Source of the DNA: Lysinibacillus odysseyi 34hs-1 = NBRC 100172
GTDB lineage: Bacteria > Bacillota > Bacilli > Bacillales_A > Planococcaceae
Direction: 5' to 3'
Length of the DNA: 64,000 nt
Assembly (NCBI RefSeq): GCF_001591965.1
Contig: NZ_BCVX01000006.1
Coordinates: forward strand, 1-64,000
Shown: one piece after another, positions 51,220 to 59,388 of the stretch
Layout of the letters: the number at the start of each line of letters is the position of its first letter
Numbering within the stretch: the stretch's first letter is position 1
Made by a program: the position numbers and the translations under genes
The notes under the pieces: model-generated
Told to the model about the DNA's origin: nothing
What the model saw: only the letters and a program-made list of their open reading frames with translations
Databases searched by the model: none

Positions 51220-51252
51220 AGTATAGCTTTTGTTTTTTAAGTTTTTCTTAAG
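51220..51252 (-). promoter_or_regulatory. Promoter with 11-base direct repeat before vanZ
   Basis: On the minus strand CTTAAGAAAAACTTAAAAAA is followed by a TATACT -10 (51220-51225). CTTAA recurs with 11-base spacing (51237-51241 and 51248-51252), a spacing typical of OmpR-family half-sites. This suggests autoregulation by the regulator at 49866. Confidence 0.55.
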
Positions 51253-51360
51253 AAAGTAAAAGTAATTCCTTAATGTTTAATAGGTGATTCCTTAATATTG
51301 AAAAAGAAAACGAACCTGGAAGAAAGCGACCAGAAATGCACTGGAGTATCTGTAGAAGTC

Positions 51361-51405
51361 AAAAGCCATTAAGTTGAACTGCTGTTCAATTAATGGCTTT
51401 TCTAT
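51361..51405 (-). terminator. Terminator of the gene at 51418
   Basis: Arms AAAAGCCATTAA and TTAATGGCTTTT with inner TTGAA/TTCAA pairs; a TTTT tail on both strands. It lies 13 bases after the stop. Confidence 0.82.
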
Positions 51406-51417
51406 TATCATAATGTC

Positions 51418-52263
51418 TTAATCAACAGTAATGATTTGATCATTTATCATAATCTTTTTAATCTCAGCCTTATCTAAAAATACACGTTTTCCTTTTCCAT
51501 CCAGACTATATTGCCATTTGAATCCGACATCGGTTGTACTTGTTGAGCCCACGCTTAATTCCATCATTTGATTATCATTTGTTATCACTTTGACGACAGG
51601 AGCAATTTCAGGTAAATAACTTGTCTGGTCGTCCAGTCGTTCTCCTTCAATTTCAATCCCGATGGCCGAAACATATATAGTTTTCAATCCTACTTTTTCG
51701 TTTTGCTGTGTAAGTGTTAAATCAATATCATATCTATCCGAACGGTCATGTGCCGTAAATTTATTTTTAATTGGGCCGCCAGCAAGTACCTCCCCTGTTA
51801 CATCATCTACAATCGCACCAGCTTTAACCGTAACGCTTTTGCCTTCCAAGCTACTTGCCGTATCTATATCAAACAACGCAATAATCTTCTTTCGATCCTC
51901 TGTTAATCGCTGCTCTACCATATAACTTACATCTTGCTTCATGTCCAATTCCAGATCTGAAATGGCAGCTCCATCTGGAAATCCAGTTCCATCTTCTTTT
52001 TCAAAGGAGACAAAGACAAGTGAGCTTTTCTCGCCGCTTACACTTTCCACTATCTTCATTTTGATTCCAGCTTCTACAACCACCTGGTCATGTGTTTCTT
52101 TTACAAAGCTATTTGCCATCCCGCCAAAAAAATCATTAAAATAATCAGTATGCGGGGATGCTGCGACAGTCGTTGAAGTACCAATGACTAATAACGAAAC
52201 ACCCGTTATGATCTTTCTTTTCATATTCATCAAATTTTTCTTACCTGATTTGTTCTTATTCAT
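51418..52263 (-). CDS. Exported or membrane-anchored hypothetical protein
   Basis: A protein of about 281 residues with a highly basic start (MNKNKSGKKNLMNMKRK) and one hydrophobic segment (IITGVSLLVIGTSTTVAAS, about 18-36), either a signal peptide or an anchor. The outer domain is beta-rich and resembles DUF4179/DUF5643 domains of anti-sigma-like proteins, but no sigma gene lies next to it. The start at 52263 follows GAAGGGAAG; another ATG eight codons earlier is possible. Confidence 0.7.
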   Translation of the reverse strand: MNKNKSGKKNLMNMKRKIITGVSLLVIGTSTTVAASPHTDYFNDFFGGMANSFVKETHDQVVVEAGIKMKIVESVSGEKSSLVFVSFEKEDGTGFPDGAAISDLELDMKQDVSYMVEQRLTEDRKKIIALFDIDTASSLEGKSVTVKAGAIVDDVTGEVLAGGPIKNKFTAHDRSDRYDIDLTLTQQNEKVGLKTIYVSAIGIEIEGERLDDQTSYLPEIAPVVKVITNDNQMMELSVGSTSTTDVGFKWQYSLDGKGKRVFLDKAEIKKIMINDQIITVD

Positions 52264-52851
52264 TTTTTTCTTCCCTTCCGCTTTCATGATATTTTTCCAA
52301 AACCACTGTTTGGAACAAGCAAACTTTGCTTATGTTGCTGATTATAGCCGCAGAATTTAAAGTTTTTTTCAAGAAAAAGAGAAGGTTCTCTTAAATATAA
52401 AAAAATTCAATTTCTAAATAAAAAAAGCGGCCTTACAGCTTAACGGGTTCGGTTATTGGAGAGAAAACATTAAATAACAGCATATTTAGGGACACAATTC
52501 ACGCATGAATTGGTGTCTCTATTTACGTTGTTATATCAGCACTTCAGTTAATTCAGTATAAAAATTAACACATCAATTAGCATACTAATTTTAGGAATAC
52601 ATAAATTTATGCGGTATTGATAAAACTAGTGCTAAAAGAGCTACGAACTATATGACCAATTTTAGACAGGAAATCGATGAGGGGGAAGTTCGTTTTAAAT
52701 GCATTGCAGGTGATTTGTGTTAAAAAGATTATATAAGGAACGATTCAGATTGATACGAATTTTGAACGTTAAGCACTTGATATTACCAAACGAGGGTTTG
52801 GGTAGTTTTACTTTTTAAAGAACGGTAGCTGGTTAACTCAATAATAAAAAG
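52264..52851. other. Gene-poor region with a hairpin and a decayed coding fragment
   Basis: GGGACACAATTCA (52489-52501) pairs with TGAATTGGTGTCTCT (52506-52520) in a strong hairpin. From about 52614 to 52723 the plus strand reads DKTSAKRATNYMTNF and EGEVRFKCIAGDLC to a TAA, which looks like the tail of a lost gene. Nothing else is seen. Confidence 0.45.
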
Positions 52852-52888
52852 AAAAACTACTAGGCTGAATGTCTAGTAGTTTTTTTAT
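52852..52888. terminator. Strong terminator after the gene at 52885
   Basis: AAAAACTACTAG (52852-52863) and CTAGTAGTTTTT (52873-52884) pair perfectly with T runs on both strands; the stem overlaps the stop codon of the minus-strand gene. Confidence 0.85.
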
Positions 52889-53310
52889 TCCAATGACTTT
52901 AATGTTTTGATTAACTCATTTTTACCTACAACTTTATTTAGCGTCCCGCCACCGTTAGTTGAATTCGTGTAAATAATTTTATATTTAACATCCACAGCGA
53001 CATAAAAATCCCTGTATTCAGATGAACCAATATAAGCATTTATTTTATAGTCTATGTACGGAAGATCAGTTGTTTCAACTAACTCCATGTCAGAATGTTC
53101 GTATATCAGTTCATTTATAATTGCTGCATCTGTAACCTCAATCGTTCCCCTATCCGTTTCAATTATAAGTTTAGTTACCTTTTCTTCACCGTCATAAAGC
53201 TGTTCAACAACTTCTCCATAAGTGCGTTCTTCTGGTTTTTCATAGATTAATACCATTATAGCAATTACAATCAAAACGGCACTAGCTGCTATCCAAATGA
53301 TTTTTTTCAT
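52885..53310 (-). CDS. Membrane-anchored hypothetical protein
   Basis: A 141-residue protein with one N-terminal helix (MKKIIWIAASAVLIVIAIMV) and an outside domain of mixed alpha/beta type (YGEVVEQLYDGEEKVTKLII). It starts at the ATG at 53310 after GGGGG; the longer frame to 53412 has no site and unlikely composition. Function unknown. It is a single-gene unit with a terminator overlapping its stop. Confidence 0.75.
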   Translation of the reverse strand: MKKIIWIAASAVLIVIAIMVLIYEKPEERTYGEVVEQLYDGEEKVTKLIIETDRGTIEVTDAAIINELIYEHSDMELVETTDLPYIDYKINAYIGSSEYRDFYVAVDVKYKIIYTNSTNGGGTLNKVVGKNELIKTLKSLE

Positions 53311-53744
53311 TGAATACCCCCATTTTATGTATATATACCATTGTATTTGAATATTCCAAATTATACAAAAAACTTTTCTTATGTACATTGTTTTCAACTT
53401 ACTTCTCCCCATTAAGCGAACCTGTTATAAATAGGTCCTTTTCTTTCCATAATATCTAGTATCATAATCTATTTAGCTTTTTTCAACTAAAGAAGTATAT
53501 TATCGAACAAACACAGCTATGAACATTTAAAAACGCTCAGTTAATCTGAGCGTTTTTGTTTGCCATTTATATTGCCAATTCACTGTTGAAATGTATGTTA
53601 ATTAGGTTGTTAATTACATTACTTTTAAGGTTTTTCTCCCCCTCAACCGAATCCGTTACTTACTGCTGGCCGCTTTTTGATTTTTACTTTGATTCTGTAT
53701 TTTATCTAAAACTACTCTTGTCTCCGCATGTAAAAACAGATTTT
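53311..53744. other. Intergenic region with one terminator
   Basis: About 430 A/T-rich bases. Apart from the hairpin at 53529-53560, I see no gene or site. Confidence 0.4.
53529..53560. terminator. Bidirectional terminator
   Basis: AAAACGCTCAG and CTGAGCGTTTTT around a five-base loop, with a T run on both strands. Confidence 0.8.
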
Positions 53745-55139
53745 TTATTTATTTTCCCATTGCTGGCGCCATGCCTCGACCTTCGCGTTTATTTCATCCT
53801 CTGCCTGCTTTCTCTCTGATTCCTTGGCCTCTTTTAAAGCTTTAAAGTGATCATTACGTACATCATGAAGGGATTCGGCCAATTCCAGAACCTGTTTCTT
53901 CACATCATTAGCAAGAAGTCCCTCATCTTGCAGGAAATTGATAGCATATCTGATACGGTTCAATTCTGCATCGGAGGCCGTATATAAAGGGTTGTAAATC
54001 TCATTCATCCGCTCCATTGCCTTCGTATACTGCTGTATCGTTACGCCCTGTGTCCAGACGAGCTGGCCGATTGAAGGCTGCCATTTTTTTGTTATTTGGA
54101 CTTCAAGCTCAGCAGAATCGTCTACTGTCACATATTCCCCACCGCCCGAATCAGCTACTTGCTTCAGCTGCTGCTGGCCTTCATTATCTACATTGAAACC
54201 GATAATATTGACCTTCGCTTTAATATTTTGGCTTTGAAGCTGCTTGGCTGCAGCAACAGGATCTCCATCACATGTTTCCACACCGTCGCTCACCATATAA
54301 ACAAGATTCGAATACTCATCTGAAGGATAAGCCTGCAGAATTTCTCCGGCTTTATTGATTGCGCCGGCTAATGGGGTCCAGCCTTTCGCCTCAAAAGAGT
54401 TTAACGAACTAGCAAAGTTGTCGGCTTGGTAAGCGGACAGCGGATATACCGATTCTACAGCCTTACAGGATGCCGCTTTATCCTCACCGGCTGATGTACC
54501 TACATGTCCATAGGCGATCAATGCTACGTTGGCATCATCGGGAAGCTGCTCCACAAATCCGGCAATCGCCGTTTTTGCCAGCTCCATCTTCGTCTTTCCG
54601 GCTATTTCCCCCTTCATGCTGCCACTTGCATCCATCAGCACGACTACATTCATCTTCTTTTGTTTTGTCGTTACCTCATCCTCGCCGTCCGGTAATTCCG
54701 GCATCACAAATCCATGTTCATAGTCAGTCAACTGCTTATAGTAGTGTGGATAATTTCCTGAACCAAGCATATAAACGAGGTAATCATATACCTCCTCACT
54801 GCTTAGATTCTCATGTTTAGTAAAATAAGTTTTGAGCTCCTTTTCTGCAATCGGGTTGAACGTTTGCTCTAAAAAATCGCGGTATTGCTGACTATCCCAG
54901 CCTCCAAGCGTTTCCAGCTGCTCGTCCATATGTTTTTCAATCAATACACCCGCTTTTTGGCCAACCATCTCTTCCACCGTTCTTCCGGCATGCGGGATCT
55001 TTTCCACCGCCACTTCTTCGGCTGCCGTCGCTTTGTCAGGGTTTTCATCTGCTGTTTGCGTTTGATCATCCCCGCACCCTGCCATTACTGCTGCACACAT
55101 CATGAGTACTAGAATCATTCTTCTATTAAAGAGTTTCAT
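53745..55139 (-). CDS. von Willebrand factor A-domain lipoprotein (YwmC/YwmD-like)
   Basis: A 464-residue lipoprotein. A signal peptide with lipobox VMAGC (Cys about residue 22) is followed by a helical part (about 50-160) and a vWA domain (about 163-350). The metal-ion site is complete: DASGS (about 171-175), Thr in GWTPLAGAI and Asp in MVSDGVETC. The C-terminal part (about 355-464) is helical and charged. It resembles B. subtilis YwmC/YwmD, surface proteins of unknown role. The metal site suggests binding of another surface protein or ligand. Confidence 0.88.
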   Translation of the reverse strand: MKLFNRRMILVLMMCAAVMAGCGDDQTQTADENPDKATAAEEVAVEKIPHAGRTVEEMVGQKAGVLIEKHMDEQLETLGGWDSQQYRDFLEQTFNPIAEKELKTYFTKHENLSSEEVYDYLVYMLGSGNYPHYYKQLTDYEHGFVMPELPDGEDEVTTKQKKMNVVVLMDASGSMKGEIAGKTKMELAKTAIAGFVEQLPDDANVALIAYGHVGTSAGEDKAASCKAVESVYPLSAYQADNFASSLNSFEAKGWTPLAGAINKAGEILQAYPSDEYSNLVYMVSDGVETCDGDPVAAAKQLQSQNIKAKVNIIGFNVDNEGQQQLKQVADSGGGEYVTVDDSAELEVQITKKWQPSIGQLVWTQGVTIQQYTKAMERMNEIYNPLYTASDAELNRIRYAINFLQDEGLLANDVKKQVLELAESLHDVRNDHFKALKEAKESERKQAEDEINAKVEAWRQQWENK

Positions 55140-55786
55140 CCCTCTCTCCTCCGTCTATTAAAATACCTTTGACTTTTCTACGTATTGAAGATCAGTTGGT
55201 TTCTAAGGTTTTCGGCTCATTTATGCCGGGCTACGCAGAGTATATATTCCTATATCGTGAAAATTTCATTGTAACTCTCATTCCTTTAAAGTTTTATTCG
55301 CCAAAAAGAGGCTTAATTTCGCCAAATCTACCAATAATCTCGCCAATAAAGTAAACATTTTCGCTAAGCTCGTCTGCATGCTAGAAGCAGGGAAAACCCA
55401 TTCTATTTAATAACAGGGGAAAATAAACTACTCTTGAAAGCAAATCAGATAAAAACAGTTGATTGGACTCGCCTTGTTTCTCCCGGTCCTGTAGATGAAC
55501 CATTATAAAACAGAACTAGAAATGAATAAGGCAATTGGCAGGACATATCATATAAAGATGGTGAAAGCTTTGCATAAAAGTGCTTTTCTGGCGTGCACTT
55601 CAAAATAGCTGTATCGCTTCTAAAACAGCTCATTATTCTAACTTGTCCTTCAGCTACGGTAACCCCTTGCTCTAGTTGGTTTTAGGTTAACCTCTTGATT
55701 TTAAAGTGGGTTGCTTTAATACACGTTGAAATGACGGCCATAATCAAGTATGATAACAGTAATTTATATGAAGGAGGGCTGTTTCT
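55140..55786. other. Long intergenic region before the ABC-F leader
   Basis: About 650 bases. It contains the 21-base tandem array annotated at 55299-55382 and, near 55735-55780, the likely promoter and ribosome-binding site for the first leader peptide. I see no gene; short minus-strand frames have no site. Confidence 0.45.
55299..55382 (+). repeat. 21-base tandem repeat array
   Basis: TCGCCAA starts at 55299, 55320 and 55341 and a variant TCGCTAA at 55362, exactly 21 bases apart. The sequence between them differs, so only the seven-base word and the spacing are kept. Confidence 0.65.
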
Positions 55787-55810
55787 ATGTATTCTATTCG
55801 TTTACGCTAA
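55787..55810 (+). CDS. Leader peptide 1 (MYSIRLR) of the ABC-F gene
   Basis: ATG at 55787, preceded by AAGGAGGG, encodes Met-Tyr-Ser-Ile-Arg-Leu-Arg and stop. The Arg-Leu-Arg end matches the R/K-x-R/K motif on which ribosomes stall with macrolides (as in the ErmD leader, MTHSMRLR). A terminator begins ten bases later. It most likely senses an antibiotic and opens transcription of the ABC-F gene. Confidence 0.75.
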   Translation: MYSIRLR

Positions 55811-55819
55811 GCTGGCAAT

Positions 55820-55853
55820 AAAAAAGCAAACCCCTTGAACCGAGGGCTTTTTT
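55820..55853 (+). terminator. Attenuator hairpin 1 behind leader 1
   Basis: AAAAAAGC (55820-55827) pairs with GCTTTTTT (55846-55853), with CCT/AGG pairs inside. An alternative outer stem is possible between TCGTTTAC-AAGC at the leader end and GCTTGTAAACGA (55859-55870). Confidence 0.72.
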
Positions 55854-55918
55854 GTCATGCTTGTAAACGAAAAATACGATAGGACGTCCTTTTTATCGGG
55901 GTTTTCTATACTTTTTTC

Positions 55919-55948
55919 GAAGCAGGCAAATACATGTCTGCTTTTTTA
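55919..55948 (+). terminator. Attenuator hairpin 2
   Basis: AAGCAG and CTGCTT enclose a loop and are followed by TTTTATT. It lies between the two leader peptides. Confidence 0.62.
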
Positions 55949-55988
55949 TTGCGTTTTAGGCTTACTTTTTTACAGGAGGGCTAAAACT

Positions 55989-56012
55989 ATGCAGATGCTA
56001 TTATTCTTTTAA
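55989..56012 (+). CDS. Leader peptide 2 (MQMLLFF) of the ABC-F gene
   Basis: ATG at 55989 after AGGAGGGC encodes Met-Gln-Met-Leu-Leu-Phe-Phe and stop. A very short hydrophobic peptide right before an Msr-type gene recalls MsrDL (MYLIFM), which stalls with erythromycin. A stem ACGAGCGG / CCGCTCGT follows immediately and a second stem (CGAAATTTAAATTTCG) lies by the ABC-F ribosome-binding site. Confidence 0.7.
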   Translation: MQMLLFF

Positions 56013-56087
56013 TACGAGCGGGCAATACACAATCCGCTCGTATCGATTCGCTATCGGTACGAAATTTAAATTTCGGAGGTAGCACAA

Positions 56088-57535
56088 ATGGAAAACATTT
56101 TTTTTGAACTAAAAAATATTCATATACAATTTTTAGATAAGGACATTTTATCAATCCCCCATTTAACGGTACATCAATTTGATCGTATCGGAATTGTAGG
56201 AAAAAACGGCGCAGGAAAAAGTACATTAGTAAAGCTTATCGCTGGTGAACTTCATCCTCGGCAGGGCAATGTAACCGTACACACAGACTTTTATTACTTC
56301 GAGCAAACAAACCTTGCCCTATCCGATCAGGATATAGATGTAGCATTACAGCACAAATTGCATGCAGTAGACCCGCATAGCGGCGGTGAGCTTACACGGC
56401 AAAAGCTTGCGCAGGCATTCAGTCATTACTACGAAGCTCTTTTGCTTGATGAACCGACAACACACCTGGATAAGGAAGGGATACGCTTTCTTCAGGATCA
56501 GCTTCGTTATTATTACGGAGCACTCCTGCTCATCAGCCACGATCGCCTATTACTCGATGAAGTCGTGACAACTATTTGGGAAGTAGACGACGGGAAAATT
56601 ACCGTGTACAGCGGCAATTACTCAGACTACGAAGCACAGAAGGAACTCGAGAAACAGCAGCAACAGGAGGCATATGAAAAATATAATAAAGAAAAAGCCC
56701 ATCTGGAAAAAGCCGCTGCTGATAAAATGAAAAAGGCTGAAAAAATTACACAGGCAAACAATATGTCAAAGAAGGAAACAAGGGCGAAAGCAAATCGTAT
56801 GTTCGAAACAAAATCAAAGGGCACGAGCCAAAAAGCTGTTCACCGTGCGGCAAAAGCGATTGAAAAACGGATTGAACAGCTGGAGCCTGTCGAGCAGGTA
56901 AAGAAGGCGGTGCCGATTCAATTCCATCAGGCCAAGACATTAGAACTTTATAATCGATTCCCTATTATGATGCAAAATCTAACGTTAACACAGCATGAAA
57001 AGACGTTATTAAAACAGGCTCGGCTGCATATTGGCCTGCATGATAAAATAGCATTGACTGGTCCGAACGGAAGCGGAAAGTCGACTCTTTTACAGGCGAT
57101 TCTCTTAGGACACGAAAGCATTGAAATATCACCAAAAGTAAAAATCGGCTTCTTTACACAGCTTGCTTATGAAAAACTGCCGGATGAAACGGTTTGGCAC
57201 TTTTTGAAATCGCGCTCAGATTACAGCGATCCGTTTATCCGAAGTGTCCTGCATCACATGCAGTTCGAACATACAGGTTTACAAAAGCAATTAAGTGCTT
57301 TAAGCGGTGGTGAGCGGATCCGGTTACTATTAGCGAGCTTTTCTTAGGCCGCTATAATGTGCTCCTCCTCGATGAGCCGACTAACTTTTTAGATATGGCT
57401 GCACGAGAAGCACTCACTCGCTTTATACAGGCGTATGACGGCACGATTTTATTCGTCTCGCACGATGAGTATTTCATTCAGCAGACCGCAACACGGATTA
57501 TTGCATTCGAAAACCAAGCTTTGATAGAAAAATAA
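56088..57535 (+). pseudogene. Msr-like ABC-F ribosomal-protection gene with a one-base frameshift
   Basis: A duplicated-ATPase ABC-F protein closest to Msr(A/D): DRIGIVGKNGAGKST (Walker A, about 32-46), SGGELTRQKL, ALLLDEPTTHLD, GNYSDYEAQKELE in the linker, then second Walker A GPNGSGKST and signature LSGGERIRLLLA. Such proteins displace macrolides and other antibiotics from ribosomes. The first frame stops at 57345-57347 with ASFS. The next frame continues from 57338 as LFLGRYNVLLLDEPTNFLD and runs 66 codons to TAA at 57533-57535. One base must be added near 57335 to join them. The ATG follows GGAGG. The regulatory region looks intact. Confidence 0.85.
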
Positions 57536-57540
57536 ATATG

Positions 57541-57590
57541 AAGAGCCTCTCCAAACACAGGTAACCTGCTGTTTAGGAGGGGCTTTTTTA
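57541..57590 (+). terminator. Terminator of the ABC-F gene
   Basis: AAGAGCCTCTCC pairs with GGAGGGGCTTTTTT, with an inner CAGG/CCTG stem. It starts five bases after the stop codon. Confidence 0.85.
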
Positions 57591-57819
57591 CTTTTGGTAT
57601 GGTGCACTGTTTATAAATCCCCTTGTAAAAGTCAATAATCCGGCTTCAGCAAAACGCCCTAAAACCTAATATCAACACTATTTTATAAGTGGTGCAACGT
57701 TGGTAAAAAACGGATGTTTACAATATTTGTATTGGTGTATTCTTATATGAAGGCAAAAAACCGACTACTTTTGTATTGTAGAATAAAATCTTGATGTATT
57801 TATAAATGAATTAAAAATA
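57591..57819. other. Upstream part of the mntH intergenic region
   Basis: About 230 A/T-rich bases with no gene seen. The promoter and operator that follow are annotated separately. Confidence 0.4.
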
Positions 57820-57849
57820 TTGACTCAGAAATAAAAACATGCATATAAT
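57820..57849 (+). promoter_or_regulatory. mntH promoter
   Basis: TTGACT (57820-57825) and perfect TATAAT (57844-57849), 18 bases apart, about 100 bases upstream of the mntH start. Confidence 0.72.
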
Positions 57850-57865
57850 TTAGACAACAGCAAAA

Positions 57866-57881
57866 GTTGCCCAAAGGAAAC
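57866..57881 (+). promoter_or_regulatory. MntR-like operator in the mntH leader
   Basis: GTTGCCCAAAGGAAAC matches the MntR box (TTTGCCTTAAGGAAAC type) at most positions, with both outer arms present. It lies about 10 bases past the expected start of transcription, where manganese-bound MntR could block it. Confidence 0.7.
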
Positions 57882-57948
57882 AAATTAGCTATAAGCAAAC
57901 ATATTGGGCTTAATAGAGTAACAAATTTTTAAATTGGAGGAACACTAC

Positions 57949-59247
57949 ATGGATTTCGATGAGGTTGATAAAGAGAAAAAGGATATGAAAAATAAATCAT
58001 TATTGAATAATGCCAACACTTCACTAAATGATGAATCACGGGGGCTAAAGCAGCTCCTGCCATTTTTGGGTCCTGCTTTTGTTGCTTCCGTAGCCTATAT
58101 TGATCCAGGGAATTATGCAACAAATATTGCAGCGGGATCGAAATATGGTTACCAGCTGTTATGGGTTATTCTCGCGTCGAATTTGATGGCTGTACTGATT
58201 CAAATGATGTCTGCAAAACTCGGCATTGCAACAGGTAGAAATTTACCGGAAATAAGCCGCGAACGCTTTTCCAAAAAAACATCTATCTTGCTGTGGCTTC
58301 AGGCAGAATTAGTCATTATGGCGACAGATTTGGCCGAGTTTATCGGTGCCTCGCTAGGGCTTTATCTCCTTTTTAATATTCCAATGATAGCAGCGGCCCT
58401 TATAGCAGCAGTCGGTTCGTTTGCCATTTTAGAATTGCAGCGCAGAGGAGTACGGCCGTTGGAAGCAATTATTACGGGCATGATTTTTATTGTCGTCATC
58501 GCATTCGGGATTCAAGTATTCTTTGCTGAACCTGAAGCTGGTCCCCTGCTCAAGGGGCTGTTCACCCCGACATTTGATGGAGTAGACAGCATTCTTCTAT
58601 CTGCGGGGATATTGGGAGCTACCGTCATGCCGCATGCCATCTATTTGCATTCCGGTCTTACAAGCAGCAGAATTGTCGGTAAAAATGAAAAAGAGCGGAA
58701 AAAGATTTTTAAATTCGAAGCAATTGATGTTATCATCGCCATGATCATTGCTGGAGGAATCAATGCAAGTATGCTCATTGTAGCTGCTGCCTTATTTAAT
58801 AAAGAAGGACTGCTCGTCGAAGATTTGGAGGTTGCTTTCAACCACTTTGATTCTTTGCTAGGTCCAACGGCAGCGATCTTGTTTGGTATCGGCCTTTTAT
58901 CCGCCGGTTTATCCAGCTCCTCTGTAGGTACGATGACAGGTGATATCGTGATGCAGGGGTATATTAATAGGAAGATCCCTCTCTATTTAAGACGGTTCAT
59001 CACTATGGCACCGCCCCTGGCCATTATCATTATGGGCGTAAATCCTACCAAAGCTCTCGTTATGAGCCAGGTTGTTTTATCCTTCGGGATCGCTTTTGCC
59101 CTTATCCCGCTCATCATCTTTACAAGTAATAAAAAACTAATGGGAACGCTGGTTAACCGGAAACTAACAACTGTTATTGCCTGGTCCATTGCTGTATTAA
59201 TTATCTGTCTAAATATATTCCTGCTGTATGAAACACTTTTCGGATGA
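57949..59247 (+). CDS. mntH: Nramp-family Mn(II) transporter MntH
   Basis: A 432-residue Nramp permease that imports Mn(II) with protons. Eleven helices are predicted. The metal-binding motif DPGNYATN (about 52-59) in helix 1 is intact, as is MPHAIYLHSGL in helix 6 (about 224-234). The N-terminal tail is hydrophilic and charged. The ATG at 57949 follows TTGGAGG; an earlier TTG (57934) lies inside that site. An MntR-like box and a good promoter precede it, so it is likely repressed in manganese sufficiency. Confidence 0.95.
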   Translation: MDFDEVDKEKKDMKNKSLLNNANTSLNDESRGLKQLLPFLGPAFVASVAYIDPGNYATNIAAGSKYGYQLLWVILASNLMAVLIQMMSAKLGIATGRNLPEISRERFSKKTSILLWLQAELVIMATDLAEFIGASLGLYLLFNIPMIAAALIAAVGSFAILELQRRGVRPLEAIITGMIFIVVIAFGIQVFFAEPEAGPLLKGLFTPTFDGVDSILLSAGILGATVMPHAIYLHSGLTSSRIVGKNEKERKKIFKFEAIDVIIAMIIAGGINASMLIVAAALFNKEGLLVEDLEVAFNHFDSLLGPTAAILFGIGLLSAGLSSSSVGTMTGDIVMQGYINRKIPLYLRRFITMAPPLAIIIMGVNPTKALVMSQVVLSFGIAFALIPLIIFTSNKKLMGTLVNRKLTTVIAWSIAVLIICLNIFLLYETLFG

Positions 59248-59300
59248 TTCTTAGGAAATGTTTTGTTAGGGAAAAACTCACTTATTTTTCAAGCATAAAA

Positions 59301-59341
59301 CAAGCCGATTTTTATCTACACATAAAAATCGGCTTTTATTA
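59301..59341. terminator. Bidirectional terminator
   Basis: AAGCCGATTTTTAT and ATAAAAATCGGCTT form a perfect 14-base-pair stem around six bases, between convergent genes. Confidence 0.88.
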
Positions 59342-59388
59342 TAAAATTTATAAATAGTTGTTCCAGCTACGCGCAGCCTATTTACATT

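Noticed and set aside
53556-53819. An 87-codon plus-strand ORF overlapping the end of the vWA lipoprotein gene
   Set aside because: It begins inside a terminator, has no ribosome-binding site and overlaps a real gene antisense.
57330-57347. Programmed -1 frameshifting as the sure explanation of the split ABC-F gene
   Set aside because: GCTTTTCTTAG is not a canonical slippery heptamer and no strong downstream pseudoknot is evident, so it is kept only as one option.
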